Positions 7,713 through 17,383 are shown, counted from the first letter of the stretch. The stretch is DNA of 64,000 nucleotides from Constrictibacter sp. MBR-5 (GCF_040549485.1 NZ_JBEPTK010000012.1:1-64000); one strand, 5' to 3'. The notes: generated by a model from the letters alone, not told the origin. Numbers and translations are program-made.

Positions 7713-8440
7713 GCCGCCGGACCGCCCGCATGCAGGGCGCGGTAGACCAGTTCCGCCAACTGCCAGTCCTCCTCGGTGTCGATGTCGTGGGCGCGGTGCC
7801 GCGGGATCGGCACGGGGCGCGAGGTCTCGCCATAGAGCACGCGCTCGCGCAGGAACAGCGCCGCGTCGACCCAATAGAATTGCGCGGCGTCGCGCCATGC
7901 CTGGGGAAGGTCGTTGCTGCGCGTGTCGCGGTGCTCCGGCCAGACCATGCGCAGGGTGCCGTCGTCGCCGATGCGCAGGGCGCGCTGGATCGGGCCGGGG
8001 TAGCTCGTCACGGCGAAGGCGGAGAGCGTGCCGGGCGTCCGCACCACGTCCCAGCCGGCGCGCAGGTCCTCGGGCCGCAGGAAGGGCGCGGCCGGATAGA
8101 TGCAGCAGGCATGGGACACGGCCCCTGCCCCGCCGAGCCGTTCCAGCGCGTCGGCGAGGACGGCGGCGGTGGTGGCGAAGTCGTCGGCGAGGCCGGCGGC
8201 GCGGCGGAACGGCACCTCGGCGCCGGCCGCCTCGGCCGCGGCGGCGATCGCGTCCGAATCGGTGCTGACGACGATGCGGCCGAACAGGCCGCTGTCGCGC
8301 GCGGCGGCGACGGCGTATTCGATGACCGGGCGGCCGGCGAAGCGGCGCACGTTCTTGCCCGGAATGCGCTTGCTGCCGCCGCGCGCCGGAATGACCGCGA
8401 CGACCGCGGGCGTGCCGGGCTCCGGTGCCTGCGCTATCAT
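7709..8440 (-). CDS. pseF: Pseudaminic acid cytidylyltransferase-like (PseF)
   Basis: 243-residue CMP-sugar synthetase; family members activate pseudaminic acid (or a related nonulosonic acid) with CTP. The N-terminal VVAVIPARGGSKRIPGKNVR is the nucleotide-binding signature of CMP-NeuAc/CMP-Pse synthetases, and PVIEYAVAAARDSGLFGRIVVSTDS and CCIYPAAPFLRPEDL follow the PseF pattern. The C-terminal HDIDTEEDWQLAEL is typical. First gene of a two-gene operon with the methylase, divergent from the flippase. PseB, PseC, PseH, PseG and PseI are not in this window. Confidence 0.88.
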   Translation of the reverse strand: MIAQAPEPGTPAVVAVIPARGGSKRIPGKNVRRFAGRPVIEYAVAAARDSGLFGRIVVSTDSDAIAAAAEAAGAEVPFRRAAGLADDFATTAAVLADALERLGGAGAVSHACCIYPAAPFLRPEDLRAGWDVVRTPGTLSAFAVTSYPGPIQRALRIGDDGTLRMVWPEHRDTRSNDLPQAWRDAAQFYWVDAALFLRERVLYGETSRPVPIPRHRAHDIDTEEDWQLAELVYRALHAGGPAA

Positions 8441-8487
8441 CGCCGCACGCCCGTCACGTTTCCCGCATCCCGGTCCGCATCCTGTCC

Positions 8488-9789
8488 ATGGCGAGCATCA
8501 TAGCGCATTCCGCGCGCCGGCTGTGGGCGACGGAGTCGCGCTTCATCCTGCTGCGCTATGCGGGCGCGGGGTTGGGGGCGGCCAAGGCGCTGATCTTTGC
8601 GCACGTGCTGGACGTGTCGGCCTTCGGCGTGCTCGCCCTGGTGCTGCAGACGGCGGCGCTGCTGGAGGCGAGCAGCCTCGGCGGCATCACCGGGCTGCTG
8701 CACCGCTATTTCAACGATCCGGCGGCCGGCGAGGAGAGCTTCGCGCGCTTCATCCCGGCCTGCGGCGCGTGGCTGGCGGCGGTCGCCGTGGTGGCGCTGG
8801 CGCTGGGCAACCTGTGGGACGTGCTGTTCTGGTCGGGGCTGCTGTTCGCGCTGGGCATCGGCTTCGTCCTGCTGGAGCCGCCGCTGCGGGTGCGCGGCCG
8901 GCTGGGGCTGATCGCGCTGCCGCCGATCCTGGTCAACATGCTGTCGATCGCCCTGGTGCCGGCGGTGGTCTGGATCATGCCGGCGCCGCCGCTCTGGGTC
9001 GTGCTGCTGGCGGTGGTCATGGCGCAGTTCGGCGGGCAGTTCGCGTTCCTGGTGCTGGCGCTGCGGCGCGAGCGGATCCCCGTGGAGGCGGCCGGGCGCG
9101 GGCCGCTGAAGCTGTGGCGGGACTATCTCGGCCATGTGCGCGACGGCTTCCCGCTGTTCCTGGGATCGATGGCCTACATGCTGCTGGCCTATGTCGACCG
9201 CTTCTTCATCGCGACCTTCCACCCGGCGCAGGATCTGGGCGTGCATGCGCTGGCGACGCAGTTCGGGCTGATCGCGATCATCGGGCTGCAGGGGTGGAGC
9301 TACGTCGCCTCGGTGCGGGTCGGGCATGCGATCAAGCAGGAGGCGGACGTGGCGGCGGTCGTGGGCCATGCGCTGCGCGTAGCCAGCCTGTTCGCGGCGG
9401 CGGCGGTCGTGGGCATCCTGGCGTTGGCCTGGGTCCTGGAGGCGACGCTGTTCGCGCGCTATGCGGGGCTGTTCGCGGCGGTGGCGCTGGGCGTGCCGGG
9501 GATCGCCGCCTACAACGCGGTCTCGGCGGCGGCGGCGCTGCTCTATTACCGGCGGCGGCAGGCGGCGCTGCACCGGGCGCTGCTGGCGGTGCTGGCGGCG
9601 AACGCGGCGATCGACCTGGGCTTGTCTCTCGCCGGAGCATCCTATCTCTGGATTATCGCCTGCACGGGGGGCCTCTTCCTCGCACTCGCCGCCGTCACCG
9701 CCGTGCTGGTCCGGCGTTGCCTGCGCGAAGCGCCGCAGCCGCCGGCCGGGGGCTCCCCCTTGGCAGCGGGGGCGGGTCGCGCGGTATAA
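8488..9789 (+). CDS. Polysaccharide flippase (Wzx/MATE-like membrane protein)
   Basis: 433-residue integral membrane protein with about 12 predicted helices, alternating strongly hydrophobic blocks and short basic loops. FILLRYAGAGLGAAKALIFAHVLD and the helix LFLGSMAYMLLAYVDRFFIATF fit polysaccharide-export flippases (Wzx/RfbX). Start chosen at ATG 8488 (MASIIAHSARRLW); an upstream start would overlap the divergent pseF promoter. The context with PseF and a sugar methylase suggests it exports lipid-linked oligosaccharide carrying that sugar. No polymerase or glycosyltransferase is adjacent. Confidence 0.8.
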   Translation: MASIIAHSARRLWATESRFILLRYAGAGLGAAKALIFAHVLDVSAFGVLALVLQTAALLEASSLGGITGLLHRYFNDPAAGEESFARFIPACGAWLAAVAVVALALGNLWDVLFWSGLLFALGIGFVLLEPPLRVRGRLGLIALPPILVNMLSIALVPAVVWIMPAPPLWVVLLAVVMAQFGGQFAFLVLALRRERIPVEAAGRGPLKLWRDYLGHVRDGFPLFLGSMAYMLLAYVDRFFIATFHPAQDLGVHALATQFGLIAIIGLQGWSYVASVRVGHAIKQEADVAAVVGHALRVASLFAAAAVVGILALAWVLEATLFARYAGLFAAVALGVPGIAAYNAVSAAAALLYYRRRQAALHRALLAVLAANAAIDLGLSLAGASYLWIIACTGGLFLALAAVTAVLVRRCLREAPQPPAGGSPLAAGAGRAV

Positions 9790-9857
9790 GGGGGCCCGAC
9801 GCCCGGCGATCCGACGGCGAGAACCACACCGACCTGAACCGAGGACGGAGACGAGAC

Positions 9858-11324
9858 ATGGACGTGTCGAGCCAGATCAAGGACAGCAAGCTGTTCCGGC
9901 AGCAATGCTATATCGACGGCCAGTGGGTCGGCGCCGACAGCGGCGAGACGATCGACGTCACCGATCCCGCGGACGGCGGCAAGATCGGCACCATCCCGAA
10001 GATGGGTGCCGCCGAGACGCGCCGCGCCATCGAGGCGGCGAACAAGGCTTGGCCGGCCTGGCGCAAGAAGACGGCCAAGGAGCGCGCCGTCATCCTGCGC
10101 CGCTGGTTCGACCTGATGATGGAGAACCAGGAAGACCTGGCCAAGCTGATGACGATCGAGCAGGGCAAGCCGCTGGCCGAGTCGCGCGGCGAGATCGCCT
10201 ATGGCGCGTCGTTCATCGAATGGTTCGCCGAAGAGGGCAAGCGCATCTACGGCGACACGATCCCCGGCCATCAGGGCGACAAGCGCATCGTCGTGCTGCG
10301 CGAGCCGATCGGCGTCGTCTGCGCCATCACGCCGTGGAACTTCCCCAACGCGATGATCACCCGCAAGGCCGGCCCGGCGCTGGCGGCGGGCTGCCCGATC
10401 GTGCTGAAGCCGGCGACGGCGACCCCCTATTCGGCGCTGGCGCTGGCGGAGCTGGCCGAGCGGGCGGGCGTGCCGAAGGGCATCTTCAACGTCGTGACCG
10501 GCTCGGCCGGCGCCATCGGCGGCGAGATGACCGGCAACCCGATCGTCCGCAAGCTGACCTTCACCGGCTCCACCGAGATCGGCAAGAAGCTGATGGAGCA
10601 GTGCGCGCAGACCATCAAGAAGGTCTCGCTGGAGCTGGGCGGCAACGCGCCGTTCATCGTCTTCGACGACGCCGACCTGGACGCGGCGGTCGAAGGCGCC
10701 CTGGCCTCGAAGTACCGCAACATGGGCCAGACCTGCGTCTGCGCGAACCGCCTGCTGGTGCAGGACGGCGTCTACGAGGAGTTCGCGGCGAAGCTGAGCC
10801 AGGCGGTCTCCGGCCTCGGCGTCGGCAGCGGCCTGCAGGAGGGCGTGAAGCAGGGCCCGCTGATCGACATGGCGGCGGTCGAGAAGGTCGAGGAGCATAT
10901 CGAGGACGCCCTGTCGAAGGGGGCCCGCGTCGTCGTCGGCGGCAAGCGCCACACCCTGGGCGGCAGCTATTTCGAGCCGACCATTCTCGCCGACGTGACG
11001 ACGCAGATGAAGGTCGCCCGCGAGGAGACGTTCGGCCCGCTGGCGCCGCTCTTCCGCTTCAAGGAGGAGGAAGAGGCGATCCGGATGGCCAACGACACCG
11101 AGTTCGGCCTGGCGTCCTATTTCTATACGCGCGACCTGAGCCGTGCGTGGCGGGTGTCCGAGGGCCTGGAATACGGCATCGTCGGCCTGAACACCGGCAT
11201 CATCTCGACCGAGGTGGCGCCGTTCGGCGGCATGAAGGAATCGGGCCTCGGCCGTGAGGGCTCGAAGTACGGCATCGAGGACTTCCTCGAGATGAAGTAC
11301 GTCTGCATGGGCATCGAAGCCTGA
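9858..11324 (+). CDS. gabD: NAD(P)-dependent succinate-semialdehyde dehydrogenase
   Basis: 488-residue aldehyde dehydrogenase of the GabD type, oxidising succinate semialdehyde to succinate (4-aminobutyrate and 4-hydroxybutyrate catabolism). The catalytic cysteine is in NMGQTCVCANR and the general base glutamate in SLELGGNAPF; the cofactor site includes TPWNFPNAMITRK and FTGSTEIGKKL. PFGGMKESGLGREGSKYGIEDFLEMKY is the GabD C-terminal pattern. The neighbouring second Cys after the catalytic one (TCVC) is a known feature of redox-sensitive GabD. The stop overlaps the rpiA ATG by one base (TGATG). Confidence 0.93.
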   Translation: MDVSSQIKDSKLFRQQCYIDGQWVGADSGETIDVTDPADGGKIGTIPKMGAAETRRAIEAANKAWPAWRKKTAKERAVILRRWFDLMMENQEDLAKLMTIEQGKPLAESRGEIAYGASFIEWFAEEGKRIYGDTIPGHQGDKRIVVLREPIGVVCAITPWNFPNAMITRKAGPALAAGCPIVLKPATATPYSALALAELAERAGVPKGIFNVVTGSAGAIGGEMTGNPIVRKLTFTGSTEIGKKLMEQCAQTIKKVSLELGGNAPFIVFDDADLDAAVEGALASKYRNMGQTCVCANRLLVQDGVYEEFAAKLSQAVSGLGVGSGLQEGVKQGPLIDMAAVEKVEEHIEDALSKGARVVVGGKRHTLGGSYFEPTILADVTTQMKVAREETFGPLAPLFRFKEEEEAIRMANDTEFGLASYFYTRDLSRAWRVSEGLEYGIVGLNTGIISTEVAPFGGMKESGLGREGSKYGIEDFLEMKYVCMGIEA

Positions 11325-12040
11325 TGCCGGGAGAGACGGCGCGCGGAAGCGCGGAAGCCGAGAAGCGGCTCGCGGCGGCGCGGGCCGTCGAACTGGTGCG
11401 GGACGGGATGGTGGTCGGGCTCGGCACGGGCTCGACCGCCTCCGAGGCGATCAGGCTGCTGGGCGACAGGGTCAAGGACGGCCTGAGGATCAGGGGCGTG
11501 CCGACCTCCGAGGTGACGCGCAAGCTCGCCCGCGAGTGCGGCATCCCGATGGTCGGTCTGGGCGACGTGCCGCGGGTCGACGTCACCATCGACGGCGCCG
11601 ACGAGATCGACCCGCAGATGCGGCTGATCAAGGGCGGCGGCGGTGCGCTGCTGCGCGAGAAGATCGTCGCGTCGGCCTCGGGCATGCTGATCATCATCGC
11701 CGACGCGTCGAAGGTGGTGCAGCAGCTGGGCGCCTTCCCGCTGCCGGTCGAGGTGGTGCCGTTCGCGCTGGCGCCGGTGAAGCGCGCCATCGAGAAGCTG
11801 GGCGCCAAGGTCGTGCTGCGCGGCGGCGACAACGCCCCCTACGTCACCGTCGACGGCCACTTCATCCTCGACTGCGCCTTCAAGCGGATCGAGGAGCCCG
11901 AGGCGCTCGCGGCGACCCTCGCGGCGACGCCGGGCGTCGTCGACACCGGCCTCTTTCTCGGCATGGCCGATATGATCGTGATCGGCCGGGCCGACCAGGT
12001 GAAGACGTACAAGCGCCCCAAGGCGCAGAACCAGCCCTGA
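11324..12040 (+). CDS. rpiA: Ribose-5-phosphate isomerase A
   Basis: 238-residue enzyme interconverting ribose-5-phosphate and ribulose-5-phosphate in the pentose phosphate pathway. Motifs: GLGTGSTASEAI (phosphate loop), VDVTIDGADEID (catalytic Asp), IKGGGGALLREKIVA and the C-terminal FLGMADMIVIGRAD. Length is normal for RpiA. It begins inside the gabD stop codon and is followed 13 bp later by the glutathione reductase gene, so gabD-rpiA-gor form one transcription unit; rpiA and gor are linked through NADPH metabolism. Confidence 0.95.
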   Translation: MPGETARGSAEAEKRLAAARAVELVRDGMVVGLGTGSTASEAIRLLGDRVKDGLRIRGVPTSEVTRKLARECGIPMVGLGDVPRVDVTIDGADEIDPQMRLIKGGGGALLREKIVASASGMLIIIADASKVVQQLGAFPLPVEVVPFALAPVKRAIEKLGAKVVLRGGDNAPYVTVDGHFILDCAFKRIEEPEALAATLAATPGVVDTGLFLGMADMIVIGRADQVKTYKRPKAQNQP

Positions 12041-12053
12041 CAGCGGAGCGGAC

Positions 12054-13430
12054 ATGGCCCGGTACGACTACGACCTCTTCGTCATCGGCGCCGGCTCGGG
12101 CGGTGTCCGGGCCGCCCGGTTCGCCGCAGCGGCCGGCGCGCGCGTGGCGATCTGCGAGGAGAGCCGCGTCGGCGGCACCTGCGTCATCCGCGGCTGCATC
12201 CCGAAGAAGCTGCTGGTCTATGCCGCGCACTACCGCGACGACTTCGAGGACGCGCGCGCCTATGGCTGGGACTCGCATCTGCCGACGTTCAGCTGGCCGC
12301 AGCTGATCGCCAACAAGGACCGCGAGATCGACCGGCTGAACGGCATCTATATCGGGCTGCTGAAGAATTCGGGCGTGGAACTCCTTCACGGCCGCGGCGT
12401 ACTCGCCGACGCCCACACCGTGCAGGTCGACGGCAAGTCCTACACGGCGGAGACGATCCTGATCGCCACCGGCTCATGGCCGGTCGTGCCCCCGATCCCG
12501 GGCGGCGACGGCTGCATGACCTCGAACGAGGCGCTGGAGCTGCCAGACCTGCCGCGGCGCATGCTGATCGTCGGCGGCGGCTACATCGCCGTCGAGTTCG
12601 CCGGCGTCTTCGCCAACCTGGGCGTCGAGGTCTCGATGGCGGTGCGCGGCGAGGAGCTGCTGAACGGCTTCGACGACGACATCCGAATCGAACTGGCACG
12701 TGCCATGCGCGACCAGGGCGTGACGATCCACACGCGCACCCAGCTGGAGAGCATCGCCAGGAGCGACGCGGGCATCACCGCGCGCACGCAGATGGGCCAG
12801 GACATCGACGTCGATACGGTGCTCTACGCCACCGGCCGCAAGGCGCTGACGAAGAACATGGGCCTCGCCGAGGCAGGGGTCGAGCTGCACGAGGACGGCA
12901 CGGTGGCCGTCGACGAGCTGTCGCGCAGCAGCGTGTCCAACATCTACGCCATCGGCGACTGCACCGACCGCATGAACCTGACGCCGGTGGCGCTGCACGA
13001 GGCGATGTGCTTCGTCCAGACGGTGTTCCGCGACAACCCGACGAAGCCGGTCTACGCGGACGTGCCGACCGCCGTGTTCAGCACCCCGGCCATCGGGACG
13101 GTGGGCCTGACCGAGGCCCAGGCGCGCAAGACGTTCGGCAGGGTCGACGTCTACAAGAGCCGCTTCCGGCCGCTGAAGCACACGCTGACCGGACGCCAGG
13201 AGTTCACGCTGATGAAGCTGCTGGTCGAGCCGAAGTCCGACCGCGTCGTGGGCCTGCACATGATCGGCGCGGATGCGGCGGAGATCGTCCAGGGTTTCGC
13301 CGTGGCGATCCGCTGCGGCGCCACCAAGGCGCAGTTCGACGCGACCATCGGCATCCATCCCTCCTCGGCCGAGGAGTTCGTGACGATGCGGACCAAGGAG
13401 CCGGAGCCGGTCCAGGAGGCTGCGGACTGA
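12054..13430 (+). CDS. gor: Glutathione-disulfide reductase
   Basis: 458-residue FAD/NADPH flavoprotein that reduces GSSG to GSH. FAD motif GAGSGG at residues 12-17; redox-active disulfide Cys43/Cys48 in GGTCVIRGCIPKK; second dinucleotide motif LIVGGGYIAVEFAGV; C-terminal active-site His-Glu in GIHPSSAEEF. Of the two arginines that give E. coli Gor its NADPH preference (198 and 204), the first is present at the same position (Arg198) but the second is Asn204 here (VRGEELLNGFD), so cofactor preference may be relaxed. Last gene of the gabD-rpiA-gor unit. Confidence 0.93.
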   Translation: MARYDYDLFVIGAGSGGVRAARFAAAAGARVAICEESRVGGTCVIRGCIPKKLLVYAAHYRDDFEDARAYGWDSHLPTFSWPQLIANKDREIDRLNGIYIGLLKNSGVELLHGRGVLADAHTVQVDGKSYTAETILIATGSWPVVPPIPGGDGCMTSNEALELPDLPRRMLIVGGGYIAVEFAGVFANLGVEVSMAVRGEELLNGFDDDIRIELARAMRDQGVTIHTRTQLESIARSDAGITARTQMGQDIDVDTVLYATGRKALTKNMGLAEAGVELHEDGTVAVDELSRSSVSNIYAIGDCTDRMNLTPVALHEAMCFVQTVFRDNPTKPVYADVPTAVFSTPAIGTVGLTEAQARKTFGRVDVYKSRFRPLKHTLTGRQEFTLMKLLVEPKSDRVVGLHMIGADAAEIVQGFAVAIRCGATKAQFDATIGIHPSSAEEFVTMRTKEPEPVQEAAD

Positions 13431-13594
13431 GAGGCCGCCTCCCGGACGGCCGGCGCCCCGGTCCCTTCGGAAAGGGACAAATTGTCCGGGAGCCCGACGA
13501 CGGAAGGCCGCGGGGTTTAAGAGCGGGGCAAGGGGTCTAGCGGTATCTGGACACATCCGTCCACTGCGTCGGCTTACTCCGGAGCTGCCCCGCC

Positions 13595-15283
13595 ATGTCC
13601 TTCCTCTCCCTTTCTACGATCAGGACGAAACTGATCGCCCTCACCGCCGGCCTGCTCGTCATGCTCGTCGGCCTCGGCATATTCTCGATCGACCGCATGT
13701 CCGTTCTGAACGATCAGTCGACCGAGCTGGCGGGGAACTGGATGCCGAGCATCGCCGCCATCGGCGCCCTCGACCACGCCGTCAGCACCTACCGCCGCAA
13801 CCTTCTGTTCCACATCATCCAGACCGACGCGGAGGGCCGCACCGCGTTGGATAAGGCTCTTCAGGCCAACTTAGCCGCGGTTGAGGAGCGGCGGGCGGCG
13901 TACGAGAAGCTCATATCGTCGCCCGAAGAGCGCAGCGACTACGACAAGCTGATGCGTGACTGGAAGGCTTACCTGCACGAGTCCGAAGCGGTCCTGGCCC
14001 GCTCGCGCGGGGGCCAAGTGGACGAGGCGAAAGTGCTTATCCTGACGAACACGCGGCCGATCACCCAGCAGATCGATGCCGGTCTCCGCAAGCTGATCGA
14101 CCTCAATGTGGCATCCGGCAAGGCCTCCTCGGACGAGGGTGACCGCATCTTCGCATCCGTCAGCACCTGGATGATCGGCGCGCTGGCCGTCCTGACCGTG
14201 CTGGGCGCCGCCGCCGGCCTGCTGATCGTCCGGGCCATCGGCAGCAGCATGCGGGCCGTGACGGTGCCGATGGGTGGGCTCGCCGCCGGCGACCTGTCGG
14301 TGGAGATCCCGTATCGCGGCCAGAAGACCGAGATCGGCCAGATCGCCGACGCGGTGCAGGTGTTCAAGGACGCGCTGATCGAGAAGAAGCGCGCCGACGA
14401 CGCGGCGGCCGCCGAGGCCGAGGCGAAGGCCGAACGGACGCGCCGCCTGGAGGCCCTGACCGCGACCTTTGAAACCAAGGTCGGCGGCTTGGTGCAGGCC
14501 CTGTCCTCCGCCGCGACCGAGATGGAGGCGACCGCCCAGTCGATGTCGGCGACCGCCGAGGAGACCGACCAGCAGTCGGTCGCCGTCGCCGCCGCCTCCG
14601 AGCAGGCCGCGACCAACGTGCAGACGGTGGCCGGTGCCAGCGAGGAGCTGTCCGCTTCGATCCGCGAGATCGCCGGCCAGGTCGAGCAGTCGTCGAAGAT
14701 CGCCGGACGCGCCGTCGAGGAGGCGAACCGCACCGACGCCACCGTCGGACAGCTGGCCGAGGCGGCGCAGCGGATCGGCGACGTGCTGAACCTGATCAGC
14801 TCGATCGCCGCGCAGACCAACCTGCTGGCGCTGAACGCGACCATCGAGGCGGCGCGTGCGGGCGACGCCGGCAAGGGCTTCGCGGTGGTGGCGAGCGAGG
14901 TGAAGAACCTCGCCAACCAGACCGCCAAGGCGACCGAGGAGATCGCCGGCCAGATCGCCGGCATCCAGGAGACGACGCAGGGCGTGGTGACCGCCATCCG
15001 CGGCATCGGCGGCACGATCGGCGAGATCAGCGAGATCGCCGCGACCATCGCCTCGGCGGTCGAGGAGCAGCGCGCGGCCACCCAGGAGATCGCCCGCAAC
15101 GTCCAGGAAGCGGCGCGCGGCACCCAGGAGGTGACGGCGAACATCGAGGGCGTGAAGCGCGCCTCGGCCGACACCGGTGCGGCCGCCACCCAGGTCCTCG
15201 GCGCCGCCGGCCAGCTGTCGCAGCAGTCGGAGGCCCTGTCCGCCGAGGTCCGCGACTTCCTCTCCGGCGTCAAGGCGGCCTAG
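13595..15283 (+). CDS. Methyl-accepting chemotaxis protein 1
   Basis: 562-residue chemoreceptor. TM1 about 11-33, a periplasmic four-helix-bundle-type ligand domain about 34-188, TM2 about 189-212, HAMP about 213-265, then a coiled-coil signalling domain. The kinase-contact hairpin tip is [34 protein letters not shown], with typical Q/E methylation-site heptads around it. It lacks a C-terminal CheR-tethering pentapeptide (ends SGVKAA). The cytoplasmic half is almost identical to that of the next gene, while the ligand domains are unrelated beyond family level, so the two receptors sense different cues but should share the same array. No che genes are nearby. Confidence 0.93.
   Translation: MSFLSLSTIRTKLIALTAGLLVMLVGLGIFSIDRMSVLNDQSTELAGNWMPSIAAIGALDHAVSTYRRNLLFHIIQTDAEGRTALDKALQANLAAVEERRAAYEKLISSPEERSDYDKLMRDWKAYLHESEAVLARSRGGQVDEAKVLILTNTRPITQQIDAGLRKLIDLNVASGKASSDEGDRIFASVSTWMIGALAVLTVLGAAAGLLIVRAIGSSMRAVTVPMGGLAAGDLSVEIPYRGQKTEIGQIADAVQVFKDALIEKKRADDAAAAEAEAKAERTRRLEALTATFETKVGGLVQALSSAATEMEATAQSMSATAEETDQQSVAVAAASEQAATNVQTVAGASEELSASIREIAGQVEQSSKIAGRAVEEANRTDATVGQLAEAAQRIGDVLNLISSIAAQTNLLALNATIEAARAGDAGKGFAVVASEVKNLANQTAKATEEIAGQIAGIQETTQGVVTAIRGIGGTIGEISEIAATIASAVEEQRAATQEIARNVQEAARGTQEVTANIEGVKRASADTGAAATQVLGAAGQLSQQSEALSAEVRDFLSGVKAA
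14454..15211 (+). repeat. 758-bp identical direct repeat, copy 1 (chemoreceptor signalling domain)
   Basis: By eye, identical base for base, including third codon positions, to 16316-17073; the offset is 1862 bp. Identity drops abruptly at both ends, and the preceding 190 bp (HAMP region) is a close but not perfect match. This indicates recent gene conversion or a young duplication. Confidence 0.85.
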
Positions 15284-15315
15284 CGCGAGGCGCCCCCGAG
15301 CCGAACGTCTCGAAA

Positions 15316-15358
15316 CGGGCGACGTCGGTGCGGCAGCAGAGCCGTGCCGCGTCGCCCG
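15316..15358 (+). terminator. Nested hairpin downstream of chemoreceptor 1
   Basis: CGGGCGAC (15316-15323) pairs with GTCGCCCG (15351-15358), and GCGGCA (15330-15335) pairs with TGCCGC (15345-15350). There is no T-run, so it is not a classical intrinsic terminator, but it lies just past the stop codon and may end or punctuate transcription between the two receptor genes. Confidence 0.4.
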
Positions 15359-15453
15359 ACGACGCTATCGTGTTAAGCCTCCGTCAATCGGGCGGGCGTA
15401 TCTCTCGACGGATCGGCGCACGCCTGCGTCAACTGCCGAGAGATCCCCGCCCG

Positions 15454-17145
15454 ATGCTGTCCTTCCTCGATCGTCTCACGATCCGTACACGCCTCGTCGC
15501 CGCCACGGTCGCCATGCTCTGCATGCTCGGCATCCTCGGCGGTTTCGCCGTCGACCGGATCAGCGCCGTCAACGCCGTTTCCACCCAGATGGCGACCAAC
15601 ACGCTGCCCAGCATGCAGCGGCTGAACGCGGTACAGGGCTCGCTTCTGACCTACCGGAAGCTCGTCACGAGCCGAGCGCTGAACATGGACGCCACCGCGG
15701 CCGCCAAGGCGCAGGAGTCCATGAACGCCAAGGCACCGGAGGTCGACAAGCTGTCGGCCTATTACGAGCGGCTGGTCTCGGCGCCGGAGGAACGGAAGCT
15801 GTACGACTCCTTCCGGGCGAATTGGGCGGCCTACGTCGAAGAGCTGACCAAGACGCTCGAGGTCATGGACCAGAACATGATCGAGGGGAAGCCGCGTCCC
15901 AGCTTCGCCAAGGCGACCGCCTTCGGCGATCAGGCCGAAGCCGATATCGCGGCCCTGGTCAATTTCAACATGCGCGCCGGGCAGGCCATGAGCCGCGCCG
16001 CCGACGAGATCTACGGCTCGGTCAAGACCTGGGTGCTCTCGCTGCTCGGCTTCGCGATCGTCGCGGGCGCCGTCGCCGGCTTCTTCATCATCCGCAGCAT
16101 CACGCGCAGCATGCGCGCCGTCACCGTGCCGATGGGCGGGCTCGCCGCCGGCGACCTGTCGGTGGAGATCCCCTATCGCGGCCAGAAGACCGAGATCGGC
16201 CAGATCGCCGACGCGGTGCAGGTGTTCAAGGACGCGCTGATCGAGAAGAAGCACGCCGACGAGGCGGCGGCGGTCGAGGCCGAGGCGAAGGTCGAGCGTG
16301 CCCGTCGCCTGGAGACCCTGACCGCGACCTTTGAAACCAAGGTCGGCGGCTTGGTGCAGGCCCTGTCCTCCGCCGCGACCGAGATGGAGGCGACCGCCCA
16401 GTCGATGTCGGCGACCGCCGAGGAGACCGACCAGCAGTCGGTCGCCGTCGCCGCCGCCTCCGAGCAGGCCGCGACCAACGTGCAGACGGTGGCCGGTGCC
16501 AGCGAGGAGCTGTCCGCTTCGATCCGCGAGATCGCCGGCCAGGTCGAGCAGTCGTCGAAGATCGCCGGACGCGCCGTCGAGGAGGCGAACCGCACCGACG
16601 CCACCGTCGGACAGCTGGCCGAGGCGGCGCAGCGGATCGGCGACGTGCTGAACCTGATCAGCTCGATCGCCGCGCAGACCAACCTGCTGGCGCTGAACGC
16701 GACCATCGAGGCGGCGCGTGCGGGCGACGCCGGCAAGGGCTTCGCGGTGGTGGCGAGCGAGGTGAAGAACCTCGCCAACCAGACCGCCAAGGCGACCGAG
16801 GAGATCGCCGGCCAGATCGCCGGCATCCAGGAGACGACGCAGGGCGTGGTGACCGCCATCCGCGGCATCGGCGGCACGATCGGCGAGATCAGCGAGATCG
16901 CCGCGACCATCGCCTCGGCGGTCGAGGAGCAGCGCGCGGCCACCCAGGAGATCGCCCGCAACGTCCAGGAAGCGGCGCGCGGCACCCAGGAGGTGACGGC
17001 GAACATCGAGGGCGTGAAGCGCGCCTCGGCCGACACCGGTGCGGCCGCCACCCAGGTCCTCGGCGCCGCCGGCGGCCTGTCGCAGCAATCGGAGGCCCTC
17101 TCCGCGGAGGTGAAGCAGTTCCTGGCGGGCGTGAAGGCGGCCTGA
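15454..17145 (+). CDS. Methyl-accepting chemotaxis protein 2
   Basis: 563-residue chemoreceptor with the same architecture as its neighbour: TM1 about 12-34, periplasmic helical ligand domain, TM2 about 190-213, HAMP, and a signalling domain ending AGVKAA without a CheR-binding tail. Start ATG 15454 ([14 protein letters not shown]) aligns with the start of receptor 1; an upstream GTG would add 42 non-homologous residues. The periplasmic domain has clearly diverged from receptor 1 (for example [20 protein letters not shown]), so ligand specificity differs. A 170-bp gap with a hairpin separates the genes. Confidence 0.93.
   Translation: MLSFLDRLTIRTRLVAATVAMLCMLGILGGFAVDRISAVNAVSTQMATNTLPSMQRLNAVQGSLLTYRKLVTSRALNMDATAAAKAQESMNAKAPEVDKLSAYYERLVSAPEERKLYDSFRANWAAYVEELTKTLEVMDQNMIEGKPRPSFAKATAFGDQAEADIAALVNFNMRAGQAMSRAADEIYGSVKTWVLSLLGFAIVAGAVAGFFIIRSITRSMRAVTVPMGGLAAGDLSVEIPYRGQKTEIGQIADAVQVFKDALIEKKHADEAAAVEAEAKVERARRLETLTATFETKVGGLVQALSSAATEMEATAQSMSATAEETDQQSVAVAAASEQAATNVQTVAGASEELSASIREIAGQVEQSSKIAGRAVEEANRTDATVGQLAEAAQRIGDVLNLISSIAAQTNLLALNATIEAARAGDAGKGFAVVASEVKNLANQTAKATEEIAGQIAGIQETTQGVVTAIRGIGGTIGEISEIAATIASAVEEQRAATQEIARNVQEAARGTQEVTANIEGVKRASADTGAAATQVLGAAGGLSQQSEALSAEVKQFLAGVKAA
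16316..17073 (+). repeat. 758-bp identical direct repeat, copy 2 (chemoreceptor signalling domain)
   Basis: Partner of 14454-15211. Homologous recombination between these direct repeats would delete 1862 bp and fuse the ligand domain of receptor 1 to the signalling domain of receptor 2 in frame. Confidence 0.85.
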
Positions 17146-17148
17146 CGC

Positions 17149-17223
17149 CGGAGCGCGGGCGTCCTCGCCCGCCCCTTCTTCGACGGTGCTGAAAGGGAGA
17201 GCGGGCGAGACGCCCGCGCTCCG
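17149..17223. repeat. Long inverted repeat after the chemoreceptor genes
   Basis: Left arm 17149-17172 and right arm 17201-17223 are complementary over 23 bp with one bulged base (CGGAGCGCGGGCG...CGCCCGCGCTCCG), with a 28-base loop. It starts 3 bp after the stop of receptor 2. This GC-rich palindrome type is dispersed in many high-GC proteobacteria; it may terminate transcription despite lacking a U tract. Confidence 0.7.
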
Positions 17224-17239
17224 AGCGCTCAGGCTGCGG

Positions 17240-17276
17240 CCCTGGGTGCCCGGATCAAGTCCGGGCATGACAGTGT
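17240..17276. repeat. Short palindromic repeat (TGCCCGGATCAAGTCCGGGCATGACA type)
   Basis: CTGGGTGCCCGGATCAAGTCCGGGCATGACAGTG contains the arms TGCCCGGA/TCCGGGCA. A related element with the same CCGGGCA(T/C)GACAGTG end is found at 50149-50235. It lies in the 305-bp gap between chemoreceptor 2 and the DAHP synthase gene; the rest of that gap holds the long inverted repeat and the structured leader. Confidence 0.75.
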
Positions 17277-17383
17277 GGGTGGTGTGGGTGGGCATGACAG
17301 TGGAGAGAGCGTCGACGACGGGCGTGAGTGAGCAACGACCGCCCGCTTCCGCCCCGGCTTTCGTCACGGCGGGGTAATCTGCT

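Noticed and set aside
13431-13594. Sigma-28 flagellar promoter before chemoreceptor 1
   Set aside because: GTTTAAGAG and GCGGTATC were considered, but the -10 matches the consensus GCCGATAA poorly.
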